Shown here: one piece after another, positions 17,605 to 27,031 of the stretch
Position numbering within the stretch: position 1 is the stretch's first letter
Layout: each line of letters opens with the position of its first letter
NCBI RefSeq assembly: GCF_004216775.1
Contig: NZ_SGXF01000005.1
Coordinates: 59,521-123,520, forward strand
DNA from: Cuneatibacter caecimuris
Lineage (GTDB): Bacteria > Bacillota > Clostridia > Lachnospirales > Lachnospiraceae
Direction: 5' to 3'
Length of the DNA stretch: 64,000 nucleotides
The notes under the pieces: generated by a model
The model's input: only the letters and a program-made list of their open reading frames with translations
Databases searched by the model: none
Told to the model about the DNA's origin: nothing
Program-made: the position numbers and the translations under genes

Positions 17605-18903
17605 ATGAAAAGGTTTTTTCTTATAATATTGGCTGCATGCCTGTCCTTTACCGGCTGTGGGAACCATGAAACGGAAGAGACATTTGCTGAGACGGATGAG
17701 GCGGAAAAGACGGTTCTGGAGTTTTATACCTGGCAGGATGAGAAAAATTATATGACAAAGGTGGTCAATGCCTTCATGGAGGACCACCCGGATATTGTGG
17801 TAAACCCTCATTTTATCCCATCTTCTGAATACGGTCAGACGATTTCTGTCCTGCATAACATCGGAGGCGGGACCATTGATCTGTTTGCGGAATCCAAACC
17901 TTCCGCCTCAGCGGCAGATGTGAAAAGAAACTATGTGATGGACATTACAGAGCTGTTTGATGCGGGAGGAGAAAAAGCCCGGGGCTATGCGGAAATGATG
18001 GAGAGTCTGAAAATTAACGGAAAGGTCTATATGATTCCTTACCGAAAAAGCACCTGGGCGGTTTATTACAATAAAACAATATTTGACGAGGCGGGGATTC
18101 CCTATCCGGAAGGGGAGTGGACCTGGGAGGATTATACTGAGCTGGCCAGGAAACTTACCAAGGAAGAGGACGGGCGCCGGATCTATGGGAGCATCAGCTT
18201 TGAGACCGGCAGCATGTGGTGGAGAACTCCTGTGAGGACGGCGGGAATAGAAAACAGGATGACGGAGGAAGGACTGGAGATGTATAAAAAGGCTGCCTGG
18301 TGGAATTATCAGATGGCCTATGAATACAGAGCGCAGCCGGCATTTACAGAGCTTACGGATGTGAGCAGCTATGACTACGTCAGCAGGTTCCTCAGAGGCG
18401 ATATTGCCATGATCTATTGCGGGGACTGGTGTATGGAGATTATTGCGCAGCAGATGAAGGCCCGGAAGATGGATTTTGAATATGATGTGGCGCCGCTGCC
18501 GGGGCCTGTGAATTCGGAAAAGTATATGCCGGTGACTTCGGCGGTGCTTCAGGTGTCGGCCAGATCGGAACATCCGAAAGAGGCTCTGATGCTTGCAGAA
18601 TATATTTCCGGGGAAAAGGGGGCGGAAATTCTGGCCGAAAACGGCATTTTGCCGGCATGGGATACAGAACCTATCAGAGAAATTCTCAGAAATAATATTT
18701 ATGCGCCGGAACATATTCAGTGTTTCTGGGATTATGACAAAGCAGTCTATACTTTTCCAAATGAAGAAATGGATGAAGCGTTGGAAATTGTGAACCGGTA
18801 TGTGGGGCAGTACTTCCTGAAGGAGATCAGCCTTGACACAGCGTTTGAGAATATACGGAGTATTCTCCGGGAACGGAAGCTGATTGCGGAAAATGAAAAA
18901 TAA
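17605..18903 (+). CDS. Extracellular solute-binding lipoprotein, probably the sensing partner of the kinase
   Basis: This 432-residue family 1 sugar-binding protein has a lipoprotein signal ending LSFTGC (Cys18). It is clearly a paralogue of the SBP at 22267. Both carry GIPYPEGEWTWE/GVPYPDGDWTWE, then KLT, YGS and SMWWR.P at matching places. No permease follows it. Instead its end overlaps the histidine kinase by 11 bases. I infer that it presents ligand to the kinase rather than serving transport, as in known SBP-LytS/YesM-YesN three-component systems of Clostridia. A role as a second transport SBP remains possible. Confidence 0.88.
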   Translation: MKRFFLIILAACLSFTGCGNHETEETFAETDEAEKTVLEFYTWQDEKNYMTKVVNAFMEDHPDIVVNPHFIPSSEYGQTISVLHNIGGGTIDLFAESKPSASAADVKRNYVMDITELFDAGGEKARGYAEMMESLKINGKVYMIPYRKSTWAVYYNKTIFDEAGIPYPEGEWTWEDYTELARKLTKEEDGRRIYGSISFETGSMWWRTPVRTAGIENRMTEEGLEMYKKAAWWNYQMAYEYRAQPAFTELTDVSSYDYVSRFLRGDIAMIYCGDWCMEIIAQQMKARKMDFEYDVAPLPGPVNSEKYMPVTSAVLQVSARSEHPKEALMLAEYISGEKGAEILAENGILPAWDTEPIREILRNNIYAPEHIQCFWDYDKAVYTFPNEEMDEALEIVNRYVGQYFLKEISLDTAFENIRSILRERKLIAENEK

Positions 18904-20638
18904 AATAAAAAAACCGATTACAAGACGTTTCTTTTTTTATATTGTCTTTCTGATCGTCCTTTCTAATGTATTGCTGTCTTTAATTATCTCAGCGATTTTC
19001 CGCAACAGCATGGGAAGGCAGGCCACAGAGGCAAGCATCAGCCTCCTGCAGAGAAATCTGGAAAATGTCAACGAATATCTGAAGGGAATTGACGATATTG
19101 CCAATTCCCTGATTTATAACCAGGACCTTATTGATCTGGTCAAGCGAAAAGAAAATACCCTTGCGGACCGGGATTTGCTGAATTCTATATTTTCTATTTT
19201 TTATCAGTCCAGGAATGATCTGAAACTCATCATATATAAGGAATCGGAACCGGACAAGGCATACTCAATTTATTCTGGTTCCGGGTTGGCGGAAACCGGG
19301 GATTTCCATCGTTCAGAGTGGTACAGGAAGATCAGCCAATCCAGCCAGAACCGCATTATGGTATCCAATCAGGTGTCCGCGTATACGGATGGAGAACGCA
19401 ATGAATTTGCCCATGTGATGATTTATAAAATAAAGGACCGCTACAGCGATTCCTGTATCGGTTATCTGAGAGTGGACATCGACCTGCAGAACCTGAAAAA
19501 GTATTTTATCAGTGATTATGAAAATATTGATGGTACCAGTATTTATGATGGGGAGGGAAACCTCCTGTTCCAGGACAAAATGGTGGTAAAGATCCCCTGG
19601 GGCACGGCGTTGGGAGAAACAGGAGTCTATCTCCACCAGGACAGCTCTTATATCACTGTATATGGCAATGTTTCAGATATTGGCTGGAAGATGGCATTTT
19701 GTGTGGATAAAGAGAAAATATTCAGAGACCTGGATTACATTATGGTAGTGCTGGTAGGCATCCTTCTCTTTGTGATTCTGATCACTTCTCTATGTTCCGG
19801 AAGGCTGTTTTCAATTGTTACAGATAACTTTAAACGTCTTGTAGCAGGGATGGAAAGCGTTAAACAGGGAAATCTGGATACTCAGGTGGAAATTGTCCGT
19901 GATGACGAGGTCGGGGTTTTGATTGATGAATTTAACGGAACTGTGAGGACGCTCAACAAGCTGATGGAGGAAGTGGAGAAAAAACAGATTTTGTTAAAAG
20001 AAGTGGAAATCAAGGCCCTTCAGCAGCAGATCAATCCTCATTTCATCTTTAATATTCTGGAGACGATTATGGGGCTGGCCAGCGAGGGGCTAGATGATAA
20101 GGTGATCACTGTCTGCCAGGGCATGAGCTCCATGCTCCGCTACAATATTTCTTTTCAGAACAGCACGCGCCTTGAAAACGAAATCGTCCAGATGAAGAAT
20201 TATATCAAACTCATGCAGATCCGCTTTGAGAACCGTTTTGAAGTGTTTTGTGATATAGATGAGCGCTGCCTGAATGCAGAATTTGTGAAGTTCACACTGC
20301 AGCCTCTGGTGGAAAATTCTATTTCCCACGGCCTGAGCGAATGCGTTTCGGGAGGGCTGATCCGGATACTGATCCAGAGGCAGGAGGATATGGTAGCCAT
20401 CAGCATTTATGACAATGGCAGCGGAATCGAAGAGGGGCGTCTGGAAGAGATTAACCGGAAAATCCATGAAACGATTGAAAACCCTCTGGAATATGTGGAA
20501 CAATATAATGGCCTGGGATTGATGAACGTAAACCTGCGGCTCAGAATGCACTTTAAGGAACAGTATCATATAGAGATTTTCAGCAAAGACAGAAAAGGCA
20601 CCTGTATTTACATCAAAATACCGTATATAGAAGTATAG
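18893..20638 (+). CDS. Sensor histidine kinase, YesM/LytS family
   Basis: This 581-residue membrane kinase has TM1 at about 12-34, an extracellular dCache-like sensor region (about 35-275), and TM2 at about 283-303. A HAMP domain follows (about 305-360, ending DDEVGVLIDEFN), then a His_kinase domain with QQQINPHFIFNILE (His383) and the HATPase_c N-box LVENSISHGL. It autophosphorylates on His and passes phosphate to the YesN-type regulator 15 bases downstream. I chose ATG 18893 (MKNKIKKP); a TTG three codons earlier is also in frame. The start lies inside the SBP gene. Confidence 0.93.
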   Translation: MKNKIKKPITRRFFFYIVFLIVLSNVLLSLIISAIFRNSMGRQATEASISLLQRNLENVNEYLKGIDDIANSLIYNQDLIDLVKRKENTLADRDLLNSIFSIFYQSRNDLKLIIYKESEPDKAYSIYSGSGLAETGDFHRSEWYRKISQSSQNRIMVSNQVSAYTDGERNEFAHVMIYKIKDRYSDSCIGYLRVDIDLQNLKKYFISDYENIDGTSIYDGEGNLLFQDKMVVKIPWGTALGETGVYLHQDSSYITVYGNVSDIGWKMAFCVDKEKIFRDLDYIMVVLVGILLFVILITSLCSGRLFSIVTDNFKRLVAGMESVKQGNLDTQVEIVRDDEVGVLIDEFNGTVRTLNKLMEEVEKKQILLKEVEIKALQQQINPHFIFNILETIMGLASEGLDDKVITVCQGMSSMLRYNISFQNSTRLENEIVQMKNYIKLMQIRFENRFEVFCDIDERCLNAEFVKFTLQPLVENSISHGLSECVSGGLIRILIQRQEDMVAISIYDNGSGIEEGRLEEINRKIHETIENPLEYVEQYNGLGLMNVNLRLRMHFKEQYHIEIFSKDRKGTCIYIKIPYIEV

Positions 20639-20653
20639 AGGAGTGAGGCAGAG

Positions 20654-22159
20654 ATGTACGGCGCGCTGGTTGTGGACGATGAAAAATATATACGGAGAAG
20701 CATTATTAACCGGATTCACTGGAAAGAGTGCGGAGTGGAAGTGGTTGGAGAGGCTGCGGATGGAAGAGAAGCGTTTGATATGATTGCTCTGAACCAGCCG
20801 GATATCGTGATCACAGACATCAGAATGCCCGGAACGGACGGGCTGCGGCTTTCTGAAAAAATTGCTGCTGAATATCCTCACATCAGGATTATCATTATCA
20901 GCGCTTATAATGATTTTGATTATGCGAGAAAAGCCATCCGGTACGGCGTCCGGGAATATCTGCTCAAGCCGGTTGCTGAGGAAGAGCTGGAAACGGCGCT
21001 GCGCAGGCTGTGCGCGGAGCTGGAAGCAGACCAAAGCAGCTATCAGGTTCCTGAAATCAGCCCGGATTCTGTGGAGAAGAAAAAATTCAAGGGAGATTCT
21101 TTTTTGATAACTTCATTTTTTCTTTCTGAGATCCGGGATGAGGCCTGCTGTGAGGAAAGGATCAGCAAGCTGTATCAGGCGCTGGCGCTGCAGGCGGAAG
21201 CAGAGCAGGAAGGTTTGGAGCTGTTTTTTCTGCGGGAAGGCAGCGGGGAACAATGCTCTTTCTTATGGGCCGGAAAAGGAATGACAGAGAGAAAAGTATA
21301 CCTGGCTCTGAAAAAAGCAAGATCTGAAGACATGGAAGAAAGGTCAGCCAGCGTAGGGCTGTCGGGAGTTCTGCAGGGAGAAAGCATGAAGGAGGCGCAG
21401 CTGCTGAAACTGCAGTCAGAAGCGGTTACGGCGCTGAAGGGAAAAATATTCGGCGGAGGCCAGGTATGGTATTTCAGCAAAGTTACACAGAAAGAAGCAT
21501 CCCTGGAGAAATACAAGAACGACCTCCTGCAGCTTTATGAGCTGTCTGTTCAGGAAGATTGGGAAAAACTGAAGCTGCTGTTAAAGGAAATGATCATCTA
21601 TAAGCTGTCCGGGGCCGCGTCAGTACTGGAGCTGGAATTTCTGGTAGGCGAGCTGATATTTGCGCTGGAACGGATTTCCAGAAGGCTGGGTTACTTATAC
21701 GAAACAAGGGTGCTGTTTCACGATCTGAAAAAATCTGATTTTCTGCTGCGCTTTGAGAGTGTGGAAAAACTGGCCTCGGTGATGGAGGAGCTTTCGGATA
21801 CAGTGCTTTCCTACCGATGCGGCGGAAAGCGGTACGATGCGCTGGAAGAAATAAGGGATTATGTACAGCAGCATTTTGCCGAGGACCTTTCCGTGGCACA
21901 TATCGCAGGAAAATATCACATGAACGCGGCGTATCTTTCTACTGTATTTAAAGAGAGAAATAATATTTCTCTGTCAGCTTACATAGAAGGGGTTAGAATG
22001 GAAAAGGCTAAAAAGTTTCTGAGGCAGGACTGGGGAAATATTACGGAAGCAGCGCTGGCCACGGGCTATTCGGATTCCAATTACTTCACAAAAGTATTTA
22101 AAAAATATACGGGCATGACTCCCAGCCAGTGGAAGAGGTCAGCAGAAACGTCTAAATAA
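20654..22159 (+). CDS. Response regulator, YesN type (REC + AraC)
   Basis: This 501-residue regulator has an N-terminal receiver with the acidic pair VVDDE and phosphoacceptor Asp55 in VITDIRMPG, and a Lys near 105 in YLLKPV. A long helical middle (about 130-390) is followed by an AraC-type DNA-binding domain (about 400-497) with two helix-turn-helices and the signature YFTKVFKKYTGMTPSQWK. It is the partner of the upstream kinase and most likely activates the transporter/glycosidase operon that starts 107 bases downstream. Confidence 0.95.
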   Translation: MYGALVVDDEKYIRRSIINRIHWKECGVEVVGEAADGREAFDMIALNQPDIVITDIRMPGTDGLRLSEKIAAEYPHIRIIIISAYNDFDYARKAIRYGVREYLLKPVAEEELETALRRLCAELEADQSSYQVPEISPDSVEKKKFKGDSFLITSFFLSEIRDEACCEERISKLYQALALQAEAEQEGLELFFLREGSGEQCSFLWAGKGMTERKVYLALKKARSEDMEERSASVGLSGVLQGESMKEAQLLKLQSEAVTALKGKIFGGGQVWYFSKVTQKEASLEKYKNDLLQLYELSVQEDWEKLKLLLKEMIIYKLSGAASVLELEFLVGELIFALERISRRLGYLYETRVLFHDLKKSDFLLRFESVEKLASVMEELSDTVLSYRCGGKRYDALEEIRDYVQQHFAEDLSVAHIAGKYHMNAAYLSTVFKERNNISLSAYIEGVRMEKAKKFLRQDWGNITEAALATGYSDSNYFTKVFKKYTGMTPSQWKRSAETSK

Positions 22160-22203
22160 AAAGGGAAAGCACTTTTTGCAATCTCCGGGAGCAGGAACTG
22201 TCA

Positions 22204-22232
22204 TTCACTCTCCCCTGAATCTTTTGTATAAT
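22204..22232 (+). promoter_or_regulatory. Predicted promoter of the sugar transport/glycosidase operon
   Basis: TTCACT (22204-22209), 17 bases, TATAAT (22227-22232). The weak -35 fits a promoter needing an AraC-type activator. Confidence 0.6.
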
Positions 22233-22266
22233 ATGCACAACAAAAGATTTCAGAGGAGGGTTTTTT

Positions 22267-23610
22267 ATGAGAAAAAAATTTGCGGCAAAAATGACTGCGC
22301 TGGCCATGAGCGGACTGCTGGCAGTATCTGCTCTTGCCGGCTGCGGAAACAGCGGAGACCCGAAAGGGACCACAGCGGCTCCTGGAACACAGTCAGGCTC
22401 CCAGGGTGAGACAAAGGGGCAGACCGGCGGGGACGAAGAGGTCACCCTGAACTTCTACGCCTGGCTGGATGAAGAAGGAATCTTCACAAAACTGGCGGAG
22501 GCTTACAAGAAGGACCATCCCAATGTAACCATTAATATGAACTTTGTAGCCAGCGCGGACTATGAGACCAAGCTGATCACCGCTTTTTCCGGCGGCGCGG
22601 ACATCGACTGCTTTGCGGTGGCTTCCCCGCCCAGCCTGGCATCCTATGTGGCAAAGAACCAGGTTTATGAGCTGGATGAACTGATTTCCAGCACAAAGAC
22701 GGACATTTCCGGATCTCAGGCCACCATTGACGCAACCAAGATTGACGGCAAGATTTATTCCCTTCCCTATAAGACCAGTTCCTGGTTTGTAGTATACAAT
22801 AAGGACGTCTTTGACGCGGCAGGCGTGCCTTATCCGGACGGCGACTGGACCTGGGAAGAATATGCGGAAATAGCCGGCAAGCTTACGCAGGGAGAAGGGG
22901 CGGACAAGGTGTACGGCTCTCTGAACTTCCAGCCCACCTCCATGTGGTGGAGAGTTCCGGCCAATACAAAGGGAGCTATCAACCCGCTGGAAGAGGATCA
23001 GCTGGATGCCTGGCTGGACGCTGCGGAATTCTGTAAGAAGCTGTCAGACGACGGATACCAGCCCCCCTACGCGGACCGCGCGGGCGAAGCAGGCGCTGAC
23101 TATACCGGCGCGTTCCTGACCGGCAAATACGGCATGATGTATAACGGCGACTGGGTCATCGAAATGCTCAACAGCGCCATTGCGGACGGTGAAAAGTGCA
23201 ATTATGATATCGCCCCCATCCCTCACTGGGAAGGTGAAAAACCCATGACAGTAGGCGCTCCGGCAACCCTTCAGGTAGCGAAAAACGCCAAGAATCCGGA
23301 AGCTGCCTTTGACTTCATCAGCTTCTGTACCGGCGCTGAAGGCGCAAAAATCCTGCTGGAAAATGACTATTTCCCTGCCTGGACTTCAGACGCGATTGTA
23401 AAAGAATACTGCGAAGGCAAGACTGCTCCTGAACATATTGAGTATGTTGTAAACCAGACCAATTCTTCACAGGTGCCCTGCGATCCCAATTATAATACTG
23501 CATCGAATGTGGTGAAAGAAGAGGTTTCCCTGCTGCTTCTCGGCGAACAGGACCGGGAGACGACCAAGAAAACCATTACGGATCGTCTTGCAAGTGAGGT
23601 TGCACAGTAA
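22267..23610 (+). CDS. Sugar ABC transporter substrate-binding lipoprotein
   Basis: This 447-residue family 1 extracellular solute-binding protein has a lipobox ending SALAGC (Cys26), followed by a G/T/Q-rich linker (about 30-57). It is the transport component for the two permeases downstream, likely for xylo- or arabinoxylo-oligosaccharides given the glycosidases. AGAGGAGGG lies 7 bases before the ATG. It is closely related to the sensing SBP at 17605. A hairpin with a T-tract follows, so SBP transcripts should exceed permease transcripts. Confidence 0.94.
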   Translation: MRKKFAAKMTALAMSGLLAVSALAGCGNSGDPKGTTAAPGTQSGSQGETKGQTGGDEEVTLNFYAWLDEEGIFTKLAEAYKKDHPNVTINMNFVASADYETKLITAFSGGADIDCFAVASPPSLASYVAKNQVYELDELISSTKTDISGSQATIDATKIDGKIYSLPYKTSSWFVVYNKDVFDAAGVPYPDGDWTWEEYAEIAGKLTQGEGADKVYGSLNFQPTSMWWRVPANTKGAINPLEEDQLDAWLDAAEFCKKLSDDGYQPPYADRAGEAGADYTGAFLTGKYGMMYNGDWVIEMLNSAIADGEKCNYDIAPIPHWEGEKPMTVGAPATLQVAKNAKNPEAAFDFISFCTGAEGAKILLENDYFPAWTSDAIVKEYCEGKTAPEHIEYVVNQTNSSQVPCDPNYNTASNVVKEEVSLLLLGEQDRETTKKTITDRLASEVAQ

Positions 23611-23622
23611 GTGACAGGCTGC

Positions 23623-23672
23623 AAAAACGGGAAGGCCGGATGTACGAAGATACAGAGGCTTTCCCGTTTTTT
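23623..23672 (+). terminator. Intra-operon attenuating terminator
   Basis: The arms 23623-23637 and 23657-23671 (AAAAACGGGAAGGCC type, one G-U pair) form a 15-bp stem with a run of T. It sits between the SBP and the first permease. Confidence 0.7.
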
Positions 23673-23691
23673 GAAAGAAGGAGGTTATGTG

Positions 23692-24606
23692 ATGGATGCA
23701 GCTGTACAGGTGAAAGTGAAAAGAAGGAAACTAAATTCTTATAAAAAAGCGCAGCGCAATACGGCGATTCTTTTTTTAATCCCCAATTTCCTGGGATTTC
23801 TGATTTTTATCGTTTATCCGGTGCTCAAATCTCTGTATATCAGTTTCTTTAACTGGGATGGTTTGGGAAATGCGGAGTTTATCGGGATTCAGAACTATGT
23901 CCGCCTGTTTCAGGACAGCACGTTCCGGATTTCGTTCTGGAACAATATCCACTATACCCTGGTGACGGTGCCCCTGTCTATTTTCCTGGGAATTTTGATC
24001 GCGCTGCTGATGAATACAAAGATCAAGGGCATTCAGGTGTTCCGGGTAATTTATTTTCTCCCACAGATCACCTCTATGGTGGCGATCGGCATTGTGTGGA
24101 CAACGGTGCTGGCCAATTACGGGCCGGTCAACCAGTTCCTGATGACTTTTGGGATGGAAAATCCGCCGCAGTGGCTGTCCTCCACGCAGTGGGCCCTGAT
24201 TTCAGTGGAAATCGTATCCATCTGGCGCAGCATGGGCTATAATGCGGTGATTCTTCTGGCCGGGCTGCAGGGAATCAATGCGGAATTATATGAGGCTGCA
24301 AAGATAGACGGAGCGGGTGTGTTCAAGCGCTTTACCAAGGTTACCATTCCCATGCTGTCCCCCACGATTTTTCTCTGCCTGGTGATGCAGATGATTGGTT
24401 CTTTCCAGGTATTCGATACAATCATGGCCATGACCCAGGGCGGACCTGGCCGGGCTACCAATGTACTGACCTATTACATTTACCAGCGCGCTTTTGTGGA
24501 CTGGCGTTTCGGCTATGCTTCCGCGGTAGCTTATGTGCTGTTTGCCATTATCCTGGTGTTTACATTGATTCAGTTCATCGGCCAGAGAAAATGGGTCAAC
24601 TATTGA
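23692..24606 (+). CDS. Carbohydrate ABC transporter permease 1 (MalF/UgpA type)
   Basis: This 304-residue permease has six predicted membrane helices and the cytoplasmic EAA loop EAAKIDGAGVFKRFTKVTIP near residue 200, which docks the ATPase. It is of the CUT1 family. I chose ATG 23692 because GAAGGAGG (23677-23684) is correctly spaced. The longer frame from 23611 would run through the terminator hairpin. The basic N-terminus (KVKRRKLNSYKKAQRN) is typical. Confidence 0.94.
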   Translation: MDAAVQVKVKRRKLNSYKKAQRNTAILFLIPNFLGFLIFIVYPVLKSLYISFFNWDGLGNAEFIGIQNYVRLFQDSTFRISFWNNIHYTLVTVPLSIFLGILIALLMNTKIKGIQVFRVIYFLPQITSMVAIGIVWTTVLANYGPVNQFLMTFGMENPPQWLSSTQWALISVEIVSIWRSMGYNAVILLAGLQGINAELYEAAKIDGAGVFKRFTKVTIPMLSPTIFLCLVMQMIGSFQVFDTIMAMTQGGPGRATNVLTYYIYQRAFVDWRFGYASAVAYVLFAIILVFTLIQFIGQRKWVNY

Positions 24607-24622
24607 CGGGGGAGGTGCAAAA

Positions 24623-25450
24623 ATGAAGAAAAAACAAGTGGCTTCCAGGGCATTGATTATTTTTCTGCTGGTCCTGGTGGCGTTTATTATGATCATGCCC
24701 TTTATCTGGATGGTCCTGGGTTCCGTAAAAATGAAGAGCGAACTGTTTGCGGTTCCTCTGAAATGGCTGCCGGAAACGCCGGTCTGGAAAAACTACACGG
24801 ATGTGTTTGAAAAAGTCCCCTTCCTCCAGTTCTACTGGAATACCGCCAAAGTAGCAGTGCTGGCTACTTTGGGACAGGTGGTCACCTGCGCGCTGTCCGC
24901 TTATGCTTTTTCCAAGCTGGAATTCAGAGGGCGGGATGTGCTGTTCATGTTTTACCTGGCGACCATGATGATTCCCGGCCAGGTTACCATGGTTCCGCAG
25001 TATGAGCTGATGAACCATCTGAATCTTCTGAACAACCACTGGACGCTGATTCTGCTGCGCTGGTTCAGCCCCTTTGGGGTATTCCTGCTGCGCCAGTTCT
25101 TTATCAGTATTCCTGACTCCCTGGTAGAAGCCGCCAGAATCGACGGGGCCCGGGAAGTGAAGATTTTTACCACGGTGATCTGCCCTCTGGCAAAGCCTGC
25201 GTTTGCCACATTGACGACGTTGACATTCCTGAACGCCTGGAACGAGTTTATGGGGCCGTTGATTTTCCTGAATGAGAAAAGCAAATTTACCCTGCAGATG
25301 GGCATTCGTTATTTCCAGCAGATGTTCGGAACAGAATATACGCTGATTATGGCGTCCACCACTATGTCGCTGATTCCCATATTGCTGATTTATATGCTGG
25401 CTCAGAAATATTTCATTGAAGGCATCGCGGCGTCCGGCATTAAGGGCTGA
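24623..25450 (+). CDS. Carbohydrate ABC transporter permease 2 (MalG/UgpE type)
   Basis: This 275-residue CUT1 permease has six hydrophobic helices and the EAA loop EAARIDGAREVKIFTTVICP (about residues 170-190). GGGGGAGG lies upstream of the ATG. It pairs with the permease 16 bases upstream. The locus lacks an ABC ATPase, so a shared MsmK/UgpC-like ATPase elsewhere is inferred. Confidence 0.94.
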   Translation: MKKKQVASRALIIFLLVLVAFIMIMPFIWMVLGSVKMKSELFAVPLKWLPETPVWKNYTDVFEKVPFLQFYWNTAKVAVLATLGQVVTCALSAYAFSKLEFRGRDVLFMFYLATMMIPGQVTMVPQYELMNHLNLLNNHWTLILLRWFSPFGVFLLRQFFISIPDSLVEAARIDGAREVKIFTTVICPLAKPAFATLTTLTFLNAWNEFMGPLIFLNEKSKFTLQMGIRYFQQMFGTEYTLIMASTTMSLIPILLIYMLAQKYFIEGIAASGIKG

Positions 25451-25472
25451 GCGGGGAAGGAAAGAAAAGAAG

Positions 25473-27014
25473 ATGGAGTACAGAAATCCTGTGCTGACTG
25501 GTTTTTATCCCGACCCCAGCATCTGCAGGGCCGGAAATGATTATTATATGGTGACCAGCAGCTTTGAATATCTGCCGGGAATTCCGGTGTTCCACAGCAG
25601 GGATCTTGTGAATTGGGAACAAGTGGGGCACTGCCTGACCAGAAAGGAGCAGATGACCTTTCCAGAGGCGCCTGCCTCCGGTGGAATCTATGCGGCGACC
25701 ATCCGTTATCATCAAGGCAAATTTTATGTCACCTCCACAAATACCTCCGCCCAGGGGCATACAGGAAATTTTATCGTGAGCGCCGAGGACCCGGCCGGAG
25801 AGTGGTCGGATCCTGTATGGGTGGAGCAGGGGGGAATAGACCCTTCTCTGTTTTTTGATGAAGACGGCACTGCGTACTATACCAGCAACGGGATGTTCCG
25901 GGACCACAGCGGAGTGATGCGGAACATGATCCAGCAGTCGGTTATTTCTGCGGAAACCGGAGAAATACTGCGGGGGCCGGAAGTGATTTCTCTGGGAACC
26001 GGCGGAAGGTGCGCGGAAGGGCCCCATCTTTACCGCAAGGACGGGATGTACTATCTCCTGCTGGCGGAAGGCGGTACGGAACTGGGCCATATGGAAACCA
26101 TATTCCGCAGCGAGAATCCTTTCGGGCCGTTCCAGCCCTGCCCGGGCAACCCAATTCTCACAGCCAGGGATGAAAACAGGCCGGAGCTGGCCGCCGCCGG
26201 GCACGCGGACATCGTGGAAGACGCGGACGGGAGATACTGGATGGTATTCCTGTGCTACAGGACGATAGACGCAAAATTCCACCATCTGGGAAGGGAAACT
26301 TCTATTGTGCCGCTGATCTGGGAAGAGGGGACATGGCCCCAGATTCCCGGAGGCCGGGCTCCCCGGAGGCTGGTGCGATGCCTGCCGGAAAGAGAGGTGG
26401 CCCAGAGAGATCTGCGCAGAAGCTTTTACGATGATTTCAGCGGAACACGGAAACTGGACTGGAATACCATCCGGGAGTATTGTGGGGAGATTGAAACAGG
26501 AAAGGAAGGCCTGCGCATCAAAGGCAGCCGGATATCCCTCTGGGAGCAGAAGACGCCTTCATTTCTGGGCGTCCGGCAGAAACATATGCGTTTCCTGTGC
26601 AGCACAGACCTGCGCTTTATGCCGGAAACACCTGAAGAAGAGGCCGGGCTCTGCGTGCTTTACAGCAATACCGCATACTACAGCTTTCGTATTGTCCGCG
26701 GGAAAAAAGGTTTTGCGCTGTCCCTTCGGCGGCGCATCCACGATATGGAAACAGAACAGCGCTGTCTGGAACTGAAAGAAGGCCGGGCGGAAATCGCGGT
26801 GATGGGGGAGGAAGCAGACTATCATTTTGGCGTGATGGAGAATGGGGAATTCCTGGAGCTGGCAAAAGCAGATACCCGCCTCCTGTCCACAGAAGTGAAT
26901 CGGGGGTTTACCGGGGTGTATATTGGGCTCTATGCCTCAGGGAATGGGAAGAACTGCAGAAAACCCGCAGTATTTTCGTATTTCAGGTATGAGGGACAGG
27001 ATGATGAAGTGTAA
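25473..27014 (+). CDS. Glycoside hydrolase family 43 (beta-xylosidase / arabinofuranosidase type)
   Basis: This 513-residue cytoplasmic (no signal peptide) five-blade propeller enzyme has the GH43 triad. Asp14 in YPDPSI is the base, Asp123 in GIDPSLFF sets its pKa, and Glu182 in CAEGPHLY is the acid. A C-terminal beta-sandwich domain (about 320-510) is as in XynB-type enzymes, which favours xylosidase activity on imported oligosaccharides. Arabinofuranosidase activity cannot be excluded. ATG 25473 follows GGGGAAGGAAAG; the frame upstream overlaps the permease and is not conserved. Confidence 0.92.
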   Translation: MEYRNPVLTGFYPDPSICRAGNDYYMVTSSFEYLPGIPVFHSRDLVNWEQVGHCLTRKEQMTFPEAPASGGIYAATIRYHQGKFYVTSTNTSAQGHTGNFIVSAEDPAGEWSDPVWVEQGGIDPSLFFDEDGTAYYTSNGMFRDHSGVMRNMIQQSVISAETGEILRGPEVISLGTGGRCAEGPHLYRKDGMYYLLLAEGGTELGHMETIFRSENPFGPFQPCPGNPILTARDENRPELAAAGHADIVEDADGRYWMVFLCYRTIDAKFHHLGRETSIVPLIWEEGTWPQIPGGRAPRRLVRCLPEREVAQRDLRRSFYDDFSGTRKLDWNTIREYCGEIETGKEGLRIKGSRISLWEQKTPSFLGVRQKHMRFLCSTDLRFMPETPEEEAGLCVLYSNTAYYSFRIVRGKKGFALSLRRRIHDMETEQRCLELKEGRAEIAVMGEEADYHFGVMENGEFLELAKADTRLLSTEVNRGFTGVYIGLYASGNGKNCRKPAVFSYFRYEGQDDEV

Positions 27015-27031
27015 AAACGAGGAGGATCAAA

